This document shows positions 37,048 through 48,791 of a DNA stretch of 64,000 nt, in pieces; within the stretch, counting starts at the first letter, position 1, and the number at the start of each line of letters is the position of its first letter. Made by a program: the position numbers and the translations under genes. The stretch comes from Myrmaecium sp. VS I D KN 1 (taxonomy: Eukaryota > Ascomycota > Dothideomycetes > Valsariales > Valsariaceae). The notes under the pieces are model-generated. The model did not search any database. It had not been told where the DNA came from and worked only from the letters and a program-made list of their open reading frames with translations. The stretch spans positions 758,830-822,829 of the forward strand of contig JADQAV010000022.1 in the NCBI GenBank assembly GCA_019775845.1, in the 5' to 3' direction.

Positions 37048-38735
37048 ATGGCGCCTCAAACCCCAGCTGTTGTCATGGACAAGTACGTAACACTCCGTGT
37101 ACCTCCCGTCTGTTCCGTACGCCTGAGCGGAACTCAGGAGGGTATGAAGCTGTATAATGCATCAATGCTAACATCTCACGCCTGTAACCAGCGGCACGGG
37201 TTATACCAAGCTAGGTCAGCATACAGTCCTCGACATGGTGCGCAATTGCGCTGACCGCCTCCACCTCCAGGTTTCGCCGGCAACGACTCGCCCTCGTTCG
37301 TGTTCCCCACCGCAATCGCGACAAAAGGCCCAGCCGGAGGCGCAGGAGGCTCTGGTTCGGGTCGCCCAGCTGTCGCAAACAAGCCCTCTTTCTTGACCGG
37401 CGGAGCGGGCCCAGGGGGCCACCTGTCGGCGAAGCGTGGTACCGAAGACCTCGATTTCTTTATAGGGGACGAAGCTCTTGCCGCTGCTAGTGGACCTGGT
37501 TAGTGAGATCCGGGCAACTTTGAACAGACGTAGGCTAATGGAGCAGGTTACGGTATACACTACCCTATCCGACATGCGCAGATAGAAAACTGGGTAAGGG
37601 GTGTCCCGTTCAACAGCTCGAATGAAGCTAACGGATATGTAGGACCTTATGGAGCGGTTCTGGTCAAACTCGATATTCAAGTATCTCAGAGTAGAGCCTG
37701 AGGACCATTACTTCCTCCTCACCGAACCCGTAAGCTTTCCCTGCCACCAAGCAGAACCAGCTCTAACAATCCTTAGCCGCTTAACCCCCCCGAGAACCGC
37801 GAAAGCACCGCCGAAATCATGTTCGAATCCTTCAACTGTGCTGGTCTCTACATTGCTGTCCAGGCGGTACTTGCTCTGGCTGCATCCTGGACTTCCTCGA
37901 AGGTGCAGGATCGCTCCCTGACCGGAACAGTCATTGACTCCGGTGAAGGTGTGACCCACGTTATTCCTGTAGCTGAAGGCTATGTGATAGGCTCTTCCAT
38001 CAAGAGCGTGCCTATCGCGGGTAGAGACATTACCTACTTCGTACAGTCGCTCCTCAGGGACCGTGGGGAACCGGATAGTAGTCTTAAGACTGCTGAACGC
38101 ATCAAAGAGGAATTCTGCTATGTCTGTCCAGATATTGTCAAGGAGTTCTCCAGATATGATCGTGAACCGGACCGGTTCCAGAAGCACACTATCAACTATC
38201 CGAATGGCAAGAGTGCCACGGTCGATGTCGGCTACGAGCGCTTCCTTGCCCCCGAGATCTTCTTCAACCCGGAGATCTACTCATCCGACTTCCTGACGCC
38301 TTTGCCAAACATCGTCGACACGGTCATCCAAACCAGTCCCATCGATGTTCGTCGTGGTTTGTATAAGAATATTGTTCTGAGCGGTGGGTCGACACTGTAC
38401 AAGGACTTTGGTCGCCGGTTACAAAGAGATATCAGACATCTCGTAGACGCTCGTATCAAGGCATCCGAGGCGCGCAGTGGCGGTGCAAAGAGCGGCGGTT
38501 TGGATGTTCAGGTTATCACGCATAAGAGACAGAGGCACGGACCTTGGTTTGGAGGCAGTTTGCTGGGCCAGACGCCTGAATTCAGGAGCTACTGCCACAC
38601 CAAGGCCGAGTACGACGAGATAGGTATGCACTCAAATCTTGGAAACCTCCTGCCCGTAGTATATTTACTAACACGACATCAGGGCCTTCTATTGTCCGGA
38701 GATTCGCGCTATTGGGCGGTCCTGGCGGTGCCTAG
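37048..38735 (+). CDS. Actin-related protein 3 (Arp2/3 complex)
   Basis: Seven exons: 37048-37082, 37192-37214 (23 nt), 37271-37498, 37547-37593, 37643-37729, 37777-38623, 38683-38735; 439 residues. The spliced N-terminus reads [20 protein letters not shown] and on into [18 protein letters not shown]. Actin-fold motifs include [40 protein letters not shown] and the final [15 protein letters not shown]. Arp3 with Arp2 nucleates branched actin at endocytic patches. Two fungal Arp3 traits are visible: a Gly-rich insert ([14 protein letters not shown]) after the first beta-strand region, and the conserved [18 protein letters not shown] segment. Six introns, mostly near the 5' end, are typical of actin-family genes in filamentous fungi. 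Confidence 0.96.
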
Positions 38736-39677
38736 AGCGGGAGGTAAGAGGGGCCTCAACTGGCATTATGGTGCTACAGCGTTTTGCGTTTTACAAGGAT
38801 GATAGAGGCAGATAGGAATGAGAAGAAACACCGCATTGGCCTACGCTTCTAAATTCATACGCCAAGGACTTCGAACCGGGGTTTGTCGGCACGCATACAA
38901 ACAATTGACAGTCCAGTCATTGAGCATAAGCAAACCCTCCGAAAAGACCCCGTCTAAACAGCCCTCTGCTTAGCGATTTGGTCTCGTGGCAGCCCTTCCA
39001 ACTCCGTGTCGGGGAACCCCCTTGCCTTCTGCTGTCTTGGGTTTTATGTGTACTCACCTCCTTTAAAAAAATAATCCTAACAGAAGCCTTTGCAGGTATG
39101 TCTCTTATTACTCGATGGCAAGAGGAAAGAATATCTGTTCAATACACGTACCCTACTAGTCCCTTTCGCCAGCTCACCTCAGCCTTACTCACACAGCATC
39201 AAGTGTGGTTTCTTGGCGGTTGCGGTGAAGGTTCGCCTGTACTCAAGAGTACGCACGCAGACACACATCTACCTACAAATTACACAATGTACCGAAGTTT
39301 TGCCTGCATTCCCCCACGGGCCGCCCCGCCGTCCTACGTAAGCGGGCGTGGGGGTTACCTAAGGCTGAAGAGGCACCGTGGACGCTCGTCTACACGTAAT
39401 CTGTCTCTTCTCGAATAGCTATATATTTAACCTTCTCAACGTATGCCCTGAGGCCAAACTCTCTCTGCAGTCTGGTCTGCTTCTTTGTTAGCAAATTGAT
39501 CGTTTCCAACGGCTTGTAATATCGCAAGGTTATTAGACACCCGCTCACGAACGACGTGCGACGTCATTGGAGCTGGACTGGTGTATCGGACGTGAATTAT
39601 CTCACCCGTCCTCTTTCTTCTCGGGTTTTTTCTGAGGCTTTGTTGTGCCCTTGCTTTTTCGATTTGTTTCATTTCCA
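38736..39677. other. Intergenic, Arp3 to MFS transporter
   Basis: 0.94 kb between two plus-strand genes. It holds the Arp3 3' UTR and the next promoter; no gene or RNA supported. Confidence 0.55.
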
Positions 39678-41362
39678 ATGGCTTACCAGATGAACAATAA
39701 CGGCGGGTCTTCGACCTGCGTCGTGGAGATGCAAGATATCCCGGAAGCACGTATTGATGACAAGGACTCCGAAAGGATATCGAATCTACCGCGGAGGCTT
39801 CACAGCTCGGATCGTCGTCCTGAGAGTGTCCAGAATGTCTCAGCAGCAGGACGGAGGGACGAGCCAGCCGATACTTTACCGTCGCCGAGCACAGCGGTGG
39901 ACCAAGTGCAGCGATGGAACCATCCGCGGAGGAATGTTTGGAAATCATTTGCGGCGTTTTGGAGCTTTGTCGTGATGGGCATGAACGATGCTGCTTTTGG
40001 AGTGCGTATATCGAAGGCCCTTCGTGCGAAGCGTTGCATGCTAACACAATCATATAGGCTCTGATCCCTTATGTACGAAAGGCTGACCTTGTCAGAGCGG
40101 CTCATTCCATGCTGACTTTAGCCAGATCGGAACGTACTATAGCCTGAGCTATACCGTCGTCTCTCTCATTTTCCTCTCGCCGCTGGCCGGCTATATGGCT
40201 TCATCGTTGCTGAACAACACCGTCCATCTCCGCTACGGTCAGCGGGGCGTGGCGGTCATCGGTCCGACCTGCCACCTTGCTGCGTACATCGCGACGGCTG
40301 TACACCCGCCGTACCCAGTCCTCGTCGTTCTCTTCACGCTGTCTGGGTTCGGCAATGGCCTGGAAGACGCCGCCTGGAATGCTTGGATCGGGGCCATGGC
40401 GAACGCCAACGAGGTGCTGGGCGTCCTCCATGGCTTCTATGGGCTCGGAGCGACTCTGAGCCCTCTGATTGCAACGACTATGATTACCAAGGGGGATCTT
40501 CCCTGGTACAGCTTTTACTACTTCATGGTGAGCCTTATACATGCACTCTTTAAAAGCGGGGAATGTTTGACTTACATTATTGCCAGATCGGCACCAGTGC
40601 CCTCGAGTTAGCCACTTCTGCATGGGCATTCTGGGAGTCCACCGCGAAGCAATACAGAGAGCAGCACCCGCGTACGACGGCCTCGAACGATCACCGGCTC
40701 GTGGAGGCCCTCGTCCGCCGCCCGTCGGCCAGGATCACCTGGCTTTGCGCTCTCTTCTTGCTCGGATACGTCGGTATCGAGGTTACTCTCGGAGGCTGGA
40801 TCGTCACCTTCATGCAGCAGGTGCGGAACGGCAGCCCTTTCGCAAGCGGCATGACAGCCACCGGGTTCTGGCTAGGCATCACTATCGGGCGAGTGATTTT
40901 GGGCTTCATCACGCCGCGGATCGGAGAGAAGCGTGCCATTATCGTAAGTCTTGTTCCCATCATGACTGTTGATCTGGGATGAAAATGCGAAGCTAACGTG
41001 CTTTTACCCGCCAATTTTAGATTTATCTCCCCATTATTATGGGCCTGGAACTGCTCTTCTGGCTGGTTCCGCAATTCTACGTCTCCGCCGTTGCAGTCAG
41101 TTTGCAAGGCTTCTTCTTGGGACCCATGTTTCCCGCCGCGGTCGTCGCTGCCACCAAGCTGCTACCGCGTCATCTCCATGTTTCTGCTATCGGCTTCGCG
41201 GCAGCGATTGGCGGTACCGGTGCTGCCATCTTTCCCTTTGCCGTCGGTGCGATTGCGCAGGCGAAAGGTGTTCAGGTTTTGCAGCCTATTGTGCTGGCGC
41301 TCCTGGCAATGATCTGGTTGACCTGGATGGCCCTGCCGAGGATGAAGAGGAGGGATGAGTAA
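39678..41362 (+). CDS. MFS transporter (Bsc6-like, 12-TM type)
   Basis: Five exons, all in phase 0: 39678-40001, 40058-40072 (15 nt), 40126-40527, 40587-40943, 41021-41362; 479 residues. The 15-nt micro-exon encodes ALIPY and completes the first TM/loop (NDAAFG-ALIPY-IGTYYSLSY). A disordered cytosolic N-terminus (1-88) precedes about 12 TM segments. Seen: GPTCHLAAYIATAVHPPYPV, GFGNGLEDAAWNAWIGAMA, HGFYGLGATLSPLIATTM, GFWLGITIGRVILGFITPRI and FFLGPMFPAAVVAATKLLP, the pattern of fungal Bsc6/fucose-permease-like MFS proteins. Plasma-membrane transport of a sugar-like or other small solute is likely; substrate unknown. It lies upstream of a secreted beta-galactosidase on the same strand, but 1.1 kb apart. 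Confidence 0.9.
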
Positions 41363-42435
41363 GTGATAATAGGATTGTGAGGGCTCGCAAACAGTCCTAC
41401 GAAGTAAAATGAGCTCAACTTAATAGTCCACGGGACTCTTTCTCGATCGAATAAATAGGAGGCAGGTATAATGGGATCGCGTTTGGATATATGCAATAGG
41501 AAACCGTTTAACTCGAACATGTCGCTCTCTCCACTGACTGCAGCGCGGTTCATGAGAGGAGCGAAATGGCGAGCGAGGTATCGTGCCGTGCATAACATCA
41601 CACCTTCGCCTAAAGCTCAGGGCTGAGTATGAACTTCATGGATATTTGTGACAAGGCTTCAGGCAAATTGCCTCGGCTTCTTACCTTTCTCCGTACATCC
41701 TCCGAAACGCATACATGAATCGACTGCTTTTCCGGCGAAGCTGCCGATCAATTGAACGACCTTCCCCGCCAAAATTCCCCGCCTCTTCGGCCTAACCTCC
41801 ACACTTTGGCCGAGCCGGTCCGGGAGAGCTTCGATGATGCCTTTTACCCCACCGCCACCCTTGCTTTTATGCTTGTATCTCCCCCATCTCTCACGCTCTT
41901 TGGTGGAGAAACTCCCTTCTTTTCTCGAACGTACCTGATCGACACGACTAGCGGGGCAATTGAACTGGAAAGAAGAAGAAAATGCGACTGGTCCCTTTCG
42001 CTCTTCTCACTTCCACCTCACACGGTCCGGGATGAGAGCTTGAAGTCTCCGATTCATCGATTGGAAACCGGGGAAGAGGGCGGGGGGCGGGGGGCGGGGC
42101 GGGACACCTTTACCGATATATAGCTTCTCATCCGAGAGCGGAGATCATCCTTAGAAAGGTGAAGGATACGACCGGCATGACGGGACCTTAACACGACGCT
42201 CGGAAAGGAACGGCCCGGGTAATGACTGGGAAGAGACGGGACAGGAAGAGGGGCTGCCGACGATGCAACCGGACTATATATCCCGTCCTAGCCCTGGCAG
42301 CGATTCTCTGCTGCTGCTAGGTACTGCTACTGCTTTTTTGGCGAACGCCTGACTTGCTACGATTGCTCCGCTCAGGCACGTCTTGGAGCGGTCTTGCTGG
42401 TCCTGCAGCGGTTGCGACGTTCGCGCTTCTAGAGA
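41363..42435. other. Upstream region of the beta-galactosidase gene
   Basis: 1.07 kb. Holds the MFS 3' end and the GH35 promoter, with the G-rich CreA-like cluster described separately, a GATATATAGC element near 42115-42124 and an ACTATATATC element near 42270-42279. Confidence 0.55.
42068..42099 (+). promoter_or_regulatory. Cluster of CreA-type (SYGGRG) hexamers
   Basis: CCGGGG at 42068-42073 and GCGGGG at 42080-42085, 42087-42092 and 42094-42099 all match the SYGGRG consensus of the carbon-catabolite repressor CreA/CRE1. They sit about 340-370 bp upstream of the beta-galactosidase start codon. The same stretch has four or more G-runs and could also form a G-quadruplex. Function is inferred from the consensus only. 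Confidence 0.5.
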
Positions 42436-45400
42436 ATGTGCAATCTATTGTACGCCCTCTTTCTTCTTTTCCTCTTCGCCTCCTCCTACGTCTCCAGGTG
42501 CGAGGCGAGAGTGGTTGGCATGGGCACCCGTGGGCAAAGGCTTGTGGTGAGAGAGGATGGGAATGGGACTTTACAGGATATTGTATGTCTGCCTCGCTTG
42601 GCTATGGTTCGGGCTGGAGCTTGCTCCGGACAATGCTCGATTTTTCCTTGCTTTTGATTTCTTCCTTAAGGCGGCATGTTCAGTTACTAATTGGGAATAT
42701 CACAGGTCACTTGGGATGAAAACTCGCTCTTCATCCGGGGCGAGCGTCTCATGCTCTTCAGCGCTGAGTTTCATCCATTCAGGTACGCAAACCGTTGACC
42801 ATGCATGGTCTTGACACTGTTGAACTGACGTCCCTTCCAGACTGCCGGTACCTACACTGTGGTTAGACGTCTTCCAGAAGATTAAGGCCGCCGGTTACAA
42901 CGGCGTCTCATTCTACGTGGACTGGAATCTGCTCGAAGGAAAACGGGGAACCTTCCGCGCCGAAGGTGTCTTTGCCTGGGAACCATTCTTCGAAGCGGCA
43001 AGCAAGGCTGGGATTTATCTGCTTGCTGTGAGTCTTCTATAGCGACAGTTTGTGAGCCACACACTAACGTCACAGCGACCTGGTCCCTATATCAATGCCG
43101 AGGTGTCCGGAGGCGGATTTCCTGGATGGCTGCAGACGGTCAATGGCACACTGAGAACGCGTGATCCTGGCTTTGAGCATGCCACTGACCTGTAAGTGCA
43201 CCGGCGAAAGGCTCCAGGTGCATCCCTAACTGCATGTAGCTACGCGAGTGAGATCGGAAAGAGGATTGCTAAAGCGCAAATCACCAACGGAGGTCCGATC
43301 ATCCTTGTCCAGCCGGAGAACGAATATACCACAGCGGACGGCGTCTCCGACTTTCCGCAAAGGGATTACTTTCAATATGTCATCGACCAGCTCCGGAATG
43401 CCGGCGTAGTCGTCCCAACGATCAGCAACGATGCGCATCCGGCGGGTAACCTCCTTCCCGGAAGCGGGGAAGGTGCGGTCGATATTTACGGACATGATTC
43501 CTATCCGTTAGGCTTCGACTGTGCTAACCCTACGCACTGGCCTGATGGTAACCTCCCGACCACCTTCCGCACCCTTCATGAGGAACAGAGCCCGTCGACG
43601 CCTTACTCTCTTGTGGAGGTGAGTGAGTATCCCCATCGAGTTTTGTACACGCTAACATCGTTTGGCCAGTTCCAAGGCGGTTCATTTGACCCATGGGGAG
43701 GAAGTGGTTTCGATAAGTGTACAGCTCTTCTCAATGAAGAATTCGTCCGCATCTTCTACAAGAACAACTACGGATTTGGTGTTACCATCTTCAATAACTA
43801 TATGGTAACTGGCCCCCTCCGCTTTTCCGAGGAGTAGCAGCAGCTCACTTCTACAGACCTTTGGTGGTACAAACTGGGGTAACCTTGGCCACCCTGGAGG
43901 CTATACTTCGTATGATTATGGCGCTTTCATCTCTGAAGAGCGTTCCGTCCACCGAGAAAAGTATAGCGAGCTCAAGTTGGAGACGAACTTCCTCCACGTC
44001 TCCCCAGCGTACCTTATTGCGGAGAGAGGCAACCTGTCCACCGAGTGGACGACGAACGATGCTATTTCGGTTACACCAGCTGTCGGTAATGGCACTCGCT
44101 TCTATTTCCTTAGGTAAGCCATTCGATGCACGCAAGGCTGATTACCATCTGACCACAAATTTAGGCATACGCAGTACAACTCCCTTGACTCGACCCAGTA
44201 CAAGTTGCACGTGCAAAGCCAGAAACTCGGGAACATCACAGTTCCACAAGTCGCTGGCAGCCTTTCACTTAATGGGCGTGACTCCAAGGTCCATGTCAGC
44301 GACTACAAAGCTGGAGATAGCACATTACTATACTCCACGGCCGAGATATTCACCTGGTATGAGCCCAGATCATGGTGAATCAAGACCGTACTGACTTTCA
44401 AACAGGAAGAAGTATGCGGACAAGACCGTGCTTGTGGTATACGGTGGACCCAACGAGAACCATGAGATAGCGATTGAAACAAGCTCCGGAGACTTTTCTG
44501 TTCTTGAAGGTTCTGGAGTCAACGTCACCACGAAGAGTGATTACCTGATCCTGAGTTGGAATACGAGCTCGGAGCGTAAGATTGTCGGACTGGCTGGGGA
44601 GAAGTTGCAGATCCACATCCTGGACCGCAACTCGGCGTACAACTACTGGGTGGTCGGCCCGGCGGACACCTTCGAGGTCCCATCTGTCATCGTCAAGGCT
44701 GGTTACCTTGTGCGACACGCTACAGTCTCTGGTAGCACTCTTTCTCTGATCGGAGATATCAATGCCACCACCACTGTCGAGGTAATCGGCGGCGGCCCAT
44801 CGAAGCTATCAAAGCTCACCTTCAACGGCGAAGAACTCGACTTCTCCACAAACAATAAGACCGGAATTGCCAAAGCAAATATCAGCTTCACAATGCCTGA
44901 CATTACACTCCCCGACTTGAGCTCGCTGGACTGGAAATATATCGACAGTTTGCCGGAGATCCAAGACTCGTACTCGGATAGCCAATGGACCTCCGCCTCG
45001 CTGAAGAAGACGCCAAATACCTTTCGGGAAAATACGACGCCGACCTCACTGTATGCCGGTGACTATGGCTACTACACGGGCACCCTCCTCTTCCGCGGCC
45101 ATTTCACCGCCAACGGCAACGAGACCTCCTTCACCGTAACCACCCAGGGCGGCTCCGCATACGGTGCTTCCATCTGGCTCGGCTCCACCCTCCTGGGCAG
45201 CTGGGTCGGCATCGACGCCGCGGAGAACAACTCGGCCACCTACACTATCCCCTCCAACCTGCTGACGAAGGGGACGGAGTACGTCATCACCGTGGTCATG
45301 GACAACACCGGACTTGAAGAGAACTGGACGGTGGGCGAGGACCAGATGAAGTGGCCCCGCGGCATCCTCGACTACACCCTCGCCGGCCACGACCCAGCGG

Positions 45401-45957
45401 ACGTCACCTGGAAGCTCACGGGCAGCCTAGGCGGGCAAGACTACCGCGATCTCGTCCGGGGCCCGCTGAACGAGGGCGGCCTCTACGCCGAGCGACAGGG
45501 CTACCACCTCCCTTCCCCGCCGTCGGGCAACTGGACGACAGTCCGCGGCGGTCCGCTCGTCGGCATCGACCGCGCCGGCGTCGCCTTCTACACCACCCAC
45601 TTCGACCTCGACCTCCCCACCGGCTATGACGTCTCACTCTCTTTCGTCTTCGCCAACACCACGTCGAACGCGACGACGACAGAGGCGACCGCCTACCGCG
45701 TCCAGCTCTTCGTCAACGGCTGGCAGTACGGTAAGTACACCCACAACATCGGCCCGCAGGACCGCTTCCCCGTCCCCGAGGGCATCTGGGACTACCACGG
45801 CACCAACTGGGTTGCGATCAGCCTGTGGGCGCTCGAGGAGGGTGGCGCCAAGCTGGACGGCCTCGCCCTGCAGGTTGATGGCGTGGTGCGGACGGGATAC
45901 AGCGGAGTGGAGAAGAGTTGGAACGATCAGTGGGTGAAGAGGGAGGGTGCTTACTGA
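42436..45957 (+). CDS. Secreted beta-galactosidase, GH35 (LacA-type)
   Basis: Nine exons: 42436-42582, 42706-42782, 42841-43027, 43076-43191, 43240-43618, 43670-43804, 43857-44113, 44165-44356, 44406-45957; 1013 residues, the normal size for fungal LacA. The signal peptide [20 protein letters not shown] is followed by [20 protein letters not shown] and the TIM-barrel domain. The acid/base is Glu204 in QPENEY and the nucleophile Glu302 in SLVEFQGG, as in Penicillium and Trichoderma GH35 enzymes. The large last exon carries the beta-sandwich domains 2-5 ending [12 protein letters not shown]. Many N-glycosylation sequons (NGT, NNS, NTT, NAT) fit an extracellular protein. It releases terminal galactose from lactose, galactans and xyloglucan side chains. 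An AATAAA signal follows at 46011-46016. Confidence 0.97.
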
Positions 45958-46010
45958 GCAGCCTGATGGGGAAGATGGTTGAATACTTCTACTATATGCT
46001 TGATGTGACC

Positions 46011-46016
46011 AATAAA
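46011..46016 (+). terminator. Polyadenylation signal AATAAA
   Basis: AATAAA 54 bases after the beta-galactosidase stop codon, preceded by a TATATG word (efficiency-element-like) near 45993. Only 136 bp then separate it from the end of the convergent CorA-like gene. Confidence 0.55.
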
Positions 46017-46151
46017 GGCTGTTGATTCAAATAAGATGTCATATGAGATCTCTGTCGCACAGCAAAAGACATATCAGAACCTACATCTATCGATCACGTT
46101 CCCTTCCGTCACCACTTAGCAACCCAAAGCACCACAAAACGCCTCGATCTT

Positions 46152-48791
46152 TCACTCCCCCCCTCTCCCGGCCGTCCTCCTTGCCTCATCCCCTTCTTCA
46201 TCCTCCTTCTCCCACTGATCCCCCGTCCACCGCTCCCCCAGCACCCACCGGCGCCACAACCTCCCCCACCAGCCCTCCTCCAACTCGCCCAACACCCAAA
46301 ACCCAATCAAAAACAACGTGCTCCCACCCAGCACCCCCACAAACGCCTTCCAAAACTCCCCAGCACCATCCCCATCCCCATCCCACCGCCACGCCCACGC
46401 CTGGTCGACGAACTGGACGCCGCAGACGCCGGTGAGGAGGGTGACGGGCAGGAAGAGGATGGTGACCTTGCTGAGCAGCAGCGCGACCCGGGTCAGCCGC
46501 TCCATGCTGCGGGACTCGTGCAGCGCCAGCAGCGCGAAGACCATCTGCGCCAGCTGCTCCTTCGTCGACCCGTCCGCCGCCAGCTCGCTGAGGGCGTACA
46601 GTCGGATCCGGGCTCGGAGCCGCGCGAACCGCGCCCGCGCCGCTGATGGCAGCGAGACCCCGAGTAGGCCCCGTGGGTTGGGGAGTCCGCACCCTGGCTG
46701 CGTCGTCGGTCCTGCCCCGGCTACCGCCGCGAAGGAGGCGTGTGGTGTGAGGGACTGCAGGCGCGGTGGCGGCTGTTGCTGCTGGCGAGGATAGTGGTGA
46801 AGAGGCTGATGGAAGGAGTTGGAGGGGGAATCATCGGGAGAAATGGAGTCTTGCCGGACGCCGTCGCCGTCATCGTTGTCGCTGTAGTTGTACGGGTGGT
46901 AGCCACTGCTCTCGAGGATCTTGGAGTTCTTCAGGCTGGCCAGGGAGGGTTCCTGCGGGGCAAGGAGCCGGTCGATGAGCAGCTCATACGACTCGTACAC
47001 GAGCTGCAGCACGCCGAGCTGGCGGCCGATGTGGTGGAGCCGGTCGATGTGCTCGAGCCGGGGCGCCTGCAGCATCTCGAGCCGGAGCCGGTCCAGCTCG
47101 GCGCCGTACTGGTGCTCCCGGCGGGCGACGAGGTTGTAGGTGCTGTGGTAGTCCTCGAAGATGTAGTAGAAGAGCAGGGCCGGTGTGTCCGTCGGCCGGT
47201 GCGCCGTCTCCTCCTCGCTGTTTCCGATGCGGTGGCGGATCGGGAGGAGTGTCAGGGCGCTCTCTCGGCTGAAGTCGTGCGCTTTGGACAGCTGCCGGAA
47301 GATGTTGTACAGGTTGCAGCGGATGGCGTGGTGCAGCTTCAGTTCCTGCCGGGAGAGCATCCCGTTGCGGTGCGGGAACGGATCCTCGGCGATGGAGATC
47401 ACAGTTTCTGAGAATATCCGTCAAGTTCCGATCTCTGAACAAAAGGCAGCTGTACTCACTGTCCTCGCAAAGAATCAGCCAGTTCCAAACCCTCGCCGCT
47501 TTCGGGAGGTCTCGATAGATCCTCCTCTCGTTCCCCTTCTCCTGCACATTGGTTTCCACGTTGTATAGCGAGTTATACCCTAAGCAAACAACTACAATTC
47601 ATAATTAGCAGCGTTATCCCAGAGCAAGGCAAAACATTGCCGGCGCAGCTACTCACATTGCCTGCCCCAATCGATCGTGGACCAATGCCAGACCGCATCG
47701 GCGATATGGTACAAGCTGCCGCTGCGCAGCGCATCATGCTCGTCCAGCGAAGAGCCCGGCTCCGCGGTGGACGCGTCGCTGCCGAGCGTGCCTGCCTTCT
47801 CCAGCTCGACCGAGGCGTCCCTCGAAGAGCGCGGAGAGGCCCGCCGGTAGACGCGCCGGAGGATGCTGGAGTTGCTCCGTTCGGAGGATGGCGTGGAACG
47901 AGGCGGCTTGCTCTTGAGCGGCTCAGAGCACATCAGGCCGAGAAGGCGCGGGGTGAAGTCGTAGTGTTCGGCCAGCAGCTATGCGGGACTCCTCATTCAG
48001 TATACAGCCAGAAAAGGTGTACGAAAGGCGAAAGACACTCACGTAGAGGATCTCTTTTTGCGCGTACGGCATCCAGATGTGACTGTCATGAGATCAGCCA
48101 TCTATCGAACCACAAGGCATCAAAGAATGCCGATCCCTCTCAGGAGAGCTCATACATCCATCTCGTATTCAACAGCGGCGGCCTCTGCAAGCAAGGAACC
48201 GGTACGTCAGCAGCCAATCTCAAGCATACACATCCGTCCGAACAGAAAGAAAGACCAGAGTAAACCAACCTCAGTCCGCACCAGCTTCCCCAGCGCCTCC
48301 CGGCTCAGGTCGACGGCCGCCCAGGCCGCCTCGTCCCCGAAGTCGACGACGAAGTTGCGGGTCCGCGGCCGCCGCACCGCCTCCTGGAACCGGCGGTGGT
48401 TGGCCGGCGTGTCGAAGTCGCCGAAGCTCGCCGCGATCTCCGCGTCGTCCAGGTCGGCGTAGTACGCCGGGAGGGGACGGCGGTGGTCGGGGTGGTTGTT
48501 GTAGTGGTTGTCGGTGGTGGGGTTGGCGGAGAAGGTGTGGTGGTTGTCATCGTTGTTGTTGTCGCTGTGGTTCTGTGCTTGTGGGACGTATGTGGGAGGA
48601 TAGGGAGGATAGGGGTATGGATAGGCTTGGGAGGCGCTGTAGCACTCCCGCTGCTGCTGCTGCTGCTGTTGTCGCTGATCCAAGCCATCTCGATCATCAC
48701 GGTCTCTACGACCCCCCTCATCCCCAAAACGCTCATCACCACCAACACCCCCGTTGTCATCCCCATCAAGCGCAGCAGCAAACACGTCCAT
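46152..48791 (-). CDS. CorA-like membrane protein
   Basis: Six exons: 48791-48270, 48184-48156 (29 nt), 48082-48043 (40 nt), 47978-47657, 47579-47460, 47407-46152; 762 residues. The two tiny exons give RPPLLNTRWIHIWMPYAQKE, essential to connect the N-terminal part with LLAEHYDFTPRLLGLM. The N-terminus is low-complexity (polyGln, Asn/His-rich, Tyr-Pro repeats). The middle is helical (YNSLYNVETNVQEKGNER, LLFYYIFEDYHSTYNLVARR, LEMLQAPRLEHIDRLHHIGR), as in the CorA funnel. Two C-terminal TM segments are SKVTILFLPVTLLTGVCGVQ and VGVLGGSTLFLIGFWVLGEL. The CorA selectivity motif GMN at the end of the first TM is absent, replaced around GVCGVQ, so divalent-metal transport is not assured. Probably a fungal CorA-superfamily membrane protein of unknown role. 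Confidence 0.85.

Noticed and set aside
38860-38890. Minus-strand GGTTCGAAGTCC resembling a tRNA B box
   Set aside because: The flanking bases do not form a T stem and no A box or acceptor stem is present.
42060-42125. CRISPR-like or satellite interpretation of the G-rich repeats
   Set aside because: Repeat units are 7 bp and not separated by spacers; regulatory or structural reading fits better.
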